A model generated the notes under the pieces. It was given only the letters and a program-made list of their open reading frames with translations, had not been told where the DNA came from and made no database searches. Position numbers and translations under genes: made by a program. DNA of 7,888 nucleotides from Planctomycetota bacterium (GTDB taxonomy: Bacteria > Planctomycetota > GCA-002687715 > DRQF01), in the NCBI GenBank assembly GCA_015485455.1, contig WFTN01000070.1:1-7888 (forward strand). Reading direction: 5' to 3'. Shown piece by piece: positions 6,928 through 7,888 of the stretch; position 1 is the stretch's first letter, and each line of letters starts with the position of its first letter.

Positions 6928-7437
6928 TTGCGGGTTCGCTTCGAAGAGGTCGTTGATGACGGACGCAAAAAAGTCTGCCTGACGAATGAAACTGGAGATG
7001 GAGTTGGCGATCATCTCAGAGACAATTCCTACGAAGACGATGGCTATCGGTATCACGATGCGATGCACCTTGCTCATCTGGCTGTTTTGGGCTGGTCACC
7101 AGTCTTTCGGAAACTGCTAAAGAGAAAACGCAAGAGCAATAAGCTGACCGACGAGATCGAGGATGGTGGCAGAGCGAAGGTAATTGAGGAAGCATTGGTA
7201 GCGTTTGTCTACGAGTATGCGCGAAGCCATGCATACTTGGACGGCGTCGAAAAGCTGGATTATCAACTTCTCAGGACGATCAAGTCGCTGACCAGTGGTC
7301 TTGAGGTTGCCAGGTGGTCATTACGAGATTGGGAAAGCACCGTAATCCAAGGATTTGACGTTTGGCGTCGTCTCATTCGAGACAAGGGCGGAGTTGTTGT
7401 CTGCGACATGGCAGAACGCTCAATTACTCTTGAGTGA
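6928..7437 (+). pseudogene. 5'-truncated MazG-type protein, C-terminal domain only
   Basis: The only start near the 5' end is TTG at 6928, without a ribosome binding site, and family-like sequence (RQQLPRILRVRF) already begins at about 6907 in the same frame. Stops at 6841, 6853 and 6865 close the frame further left, so the N-terminus has been lost. Within the 169 residues after TTG, characteristic blocks are NSYEDDGYRYHDAMHLAH (33-50), GWSP (55-58), RKLLKRKRKS (61-70) and DEIEDGGRAKVIEEAL (75-90). They match my memory of the C-terminal domain of MazG-like nucleotide pyrophosphohydrolases that accompany prophages and conflict genes. The catalytic MazG domain, with its metal-binding ExxE...ExxD acidic residues, normally precedes this part and is absent. 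The fragment has no internal stop, so the loss may be recent. Family recognition is from memory. Confidence 0.65.
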
Positions 7438-7518
7438 ATACTCAAGTCGAATACCGAAAATTCTAAATGCCTCCAAACTGCTGAATGTCCATTCGACTCC
7501 TTCTGTAGTAGGAAATCT
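7438..7518. other. Short non-coding stretch downstream of the MazG-type remnant
   Basis: I see no gene, terminator with U-run or repeat here. The stretch leads into the hairpin cluster at 7519. Confidence 0.4.
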
Positions 7519-7601
7519 GCCCCCATGGGGGCGGCTCTCTGAAGCAGAGAGCCGAAGGCCGAGCCCCTGCCAGGAAAGACCTGGCAGAGGACCCCTCGGC
7601 C
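7519..7601. repeat. Three consecutive GC-rich stem-loops, identity unknown
   Basis: Hairpin 1 is the palindrome GCCCCCATGGGGGC (7519-7532). Hairpin 2 is GGCTCTCTG (7533-7541) with CAGAGAGCC (7545-7553), loop AAG. Hairpin 3 has an outer stem GGCCGAG (7557-7563) with CTCGGCC (7595-7601) and an inner stem CTGCCAGG (7567-7574) with CCTGGCAG (7580-7587), loop AAAGA. All stems are perfect and almost no base is left unpaired between them. No U-run follows, so this is not an ordinary terminator. It could be a structured RNA, a REP/MITE-like repeat, or a sequence belonging to the adjacent IS21-type end. Confidence 0.65.
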
Positions 7602-7631
7602 AGAAGAACCTGAAATTTCAAATGACTCGTG

Positions 7632-7677
7632 GGTGGGTCAATTTTAGATTGGCAGGTGGGTCAGTTTTCGCTTGTCA
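7632..7677 (-). mobile_element. Solitary IS21-family-type terminal end (relic)
   Basis: Two tandem 23-base repeats, 7632-7654 and 7655-7677, agree at 19 of 23 positions and both begin GGTGGGTCA. Read on the minus strand from 7677, the sequence starts TGACAAGCGAAAACTGACCC and repeats TGACCCACC, which is the style of IS21-family ends with multiple transposase-binding repeats. The tip would be at 7677 and the interior to the left. No istA or istB gene is present there, so this is a deletion remnant. The assignment is from memory of IS21 ends. Confidence 0.55.
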
Positions 7678-7888
7678 TTTCCAGTCACGAAAAAAGACGT
7701 GGATTTTGTTTGCGTAAAGATCCGCAAGAGTGCATCGTCGCAGAGGTAGACGGAATAGAAGGAACGCAAAGGCGTCCTTCAGCAAAAGACAACCTAAGAA
7801 TTCTGAATCGAATTCCTGAACGGAATTTCGACCAATGAAATTCCATCTCTCGATTTTCGCAGAGTTTAATTCTTGGTCGATTCTAAGA
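7678..7888. other. Non-coding tail of the window with inverted repeats
   Basis: No gene is supported. GGAATTT (7822-7828) pairs with AAATTCC (7838-7844) around 9 bases. TCGACCAA (7828-7835) has an inverted copy TTGGTCGA (7873-7880). Their role cannot be judged because the window ends here. Confidence 0.45.

Noticed and set aside
6676..7077. Minus-strand ORF of 133 residues with a hydrophobic N-terminus like a membrane segment
   Set aside because: It lies in the wrong frame over both truncated genes, whose family motifs explain the same bases; the hydrophobic stretch is opposite the MazG-type frame.
7519..7601. Retron RNA or CRISPR repeat
   Set aside because: No reverse transcriptase or cas gene is present, and the hairpins differ from one another, so there is no repeat-spacer pattern.

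Overview
The window looks like an accessory region of a planctomycete chromosome (Rhodopirellula/Blastopirellula type). This rests on recognition, not on a search. The tyrosine recombinase has the N-terminal style I associate with planctomycete integrases (PSYRHHKP...AVVTIDGRDIYLGPY), and a DUF1580-type protein, a family I know mainly from planctomycetes, lies next to it. Base composition is moderate, with neither strong AT nor strong GC bias.

Layout. Bases 1-2740 (+) hold a two-gene unit: the C-terminal part of a SNF2-family helicase, cut by the window start, then 12 bases later a SWIM zinc-finger protein with an AT-hook-like linker and a C-terminal helix-turn-helix. Bases 2741-3020 are an integration locus. 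They contain the 3' part of a tRNA-Val(CAC) gene, from the anticodon arm to the discriminator base, then three inverted repeats in 83 bases. Next come a full-length tyrosine integrase (+) and a convergent DUF1580 gene (-), with a strong hairpin terminator between them. Bases 4680-5512 are mostly non-coding, with several short inverted repeats and one doubtful 51-codon ORF.

Bases 5513-7437 hold two genes that point away from each other, and both lack their 5' halves. On the minus strand is the C-terminal part of an AAA_13/RloC-like ABC-type ATPase: CPFC hook, coiled coil, ABC signature, Walker B, H-loop and an R/E/H set as in PrrC/RloC anticodon nucleases. No Walker A is present. On the plus strand is the C-terminal part of a MazG-type protein without its MazG domain. 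The two coding signals meet at about 6890-6920, which is best explained by one deletion that removed both N-termini and the divergent promoter region between them. Bases 7438-7888 are non-coding: three consecutive GC-rich hairpins, a solitary IS21-type end made of two 23-base repeats, and AT-richer sequence with inverted repeats.

Together this reads as a decaying genomic island or tandem of islands at a tRNA-Val gene: integrase and possible excision factor still whole, conflict-type cargo broken. The main points for a second look are the head-to-head truncation, the tRNA-derived attachment site with its inverted-repeat cluster, and the unexplained three-hairpin element. I see no complete new defence system in the window.
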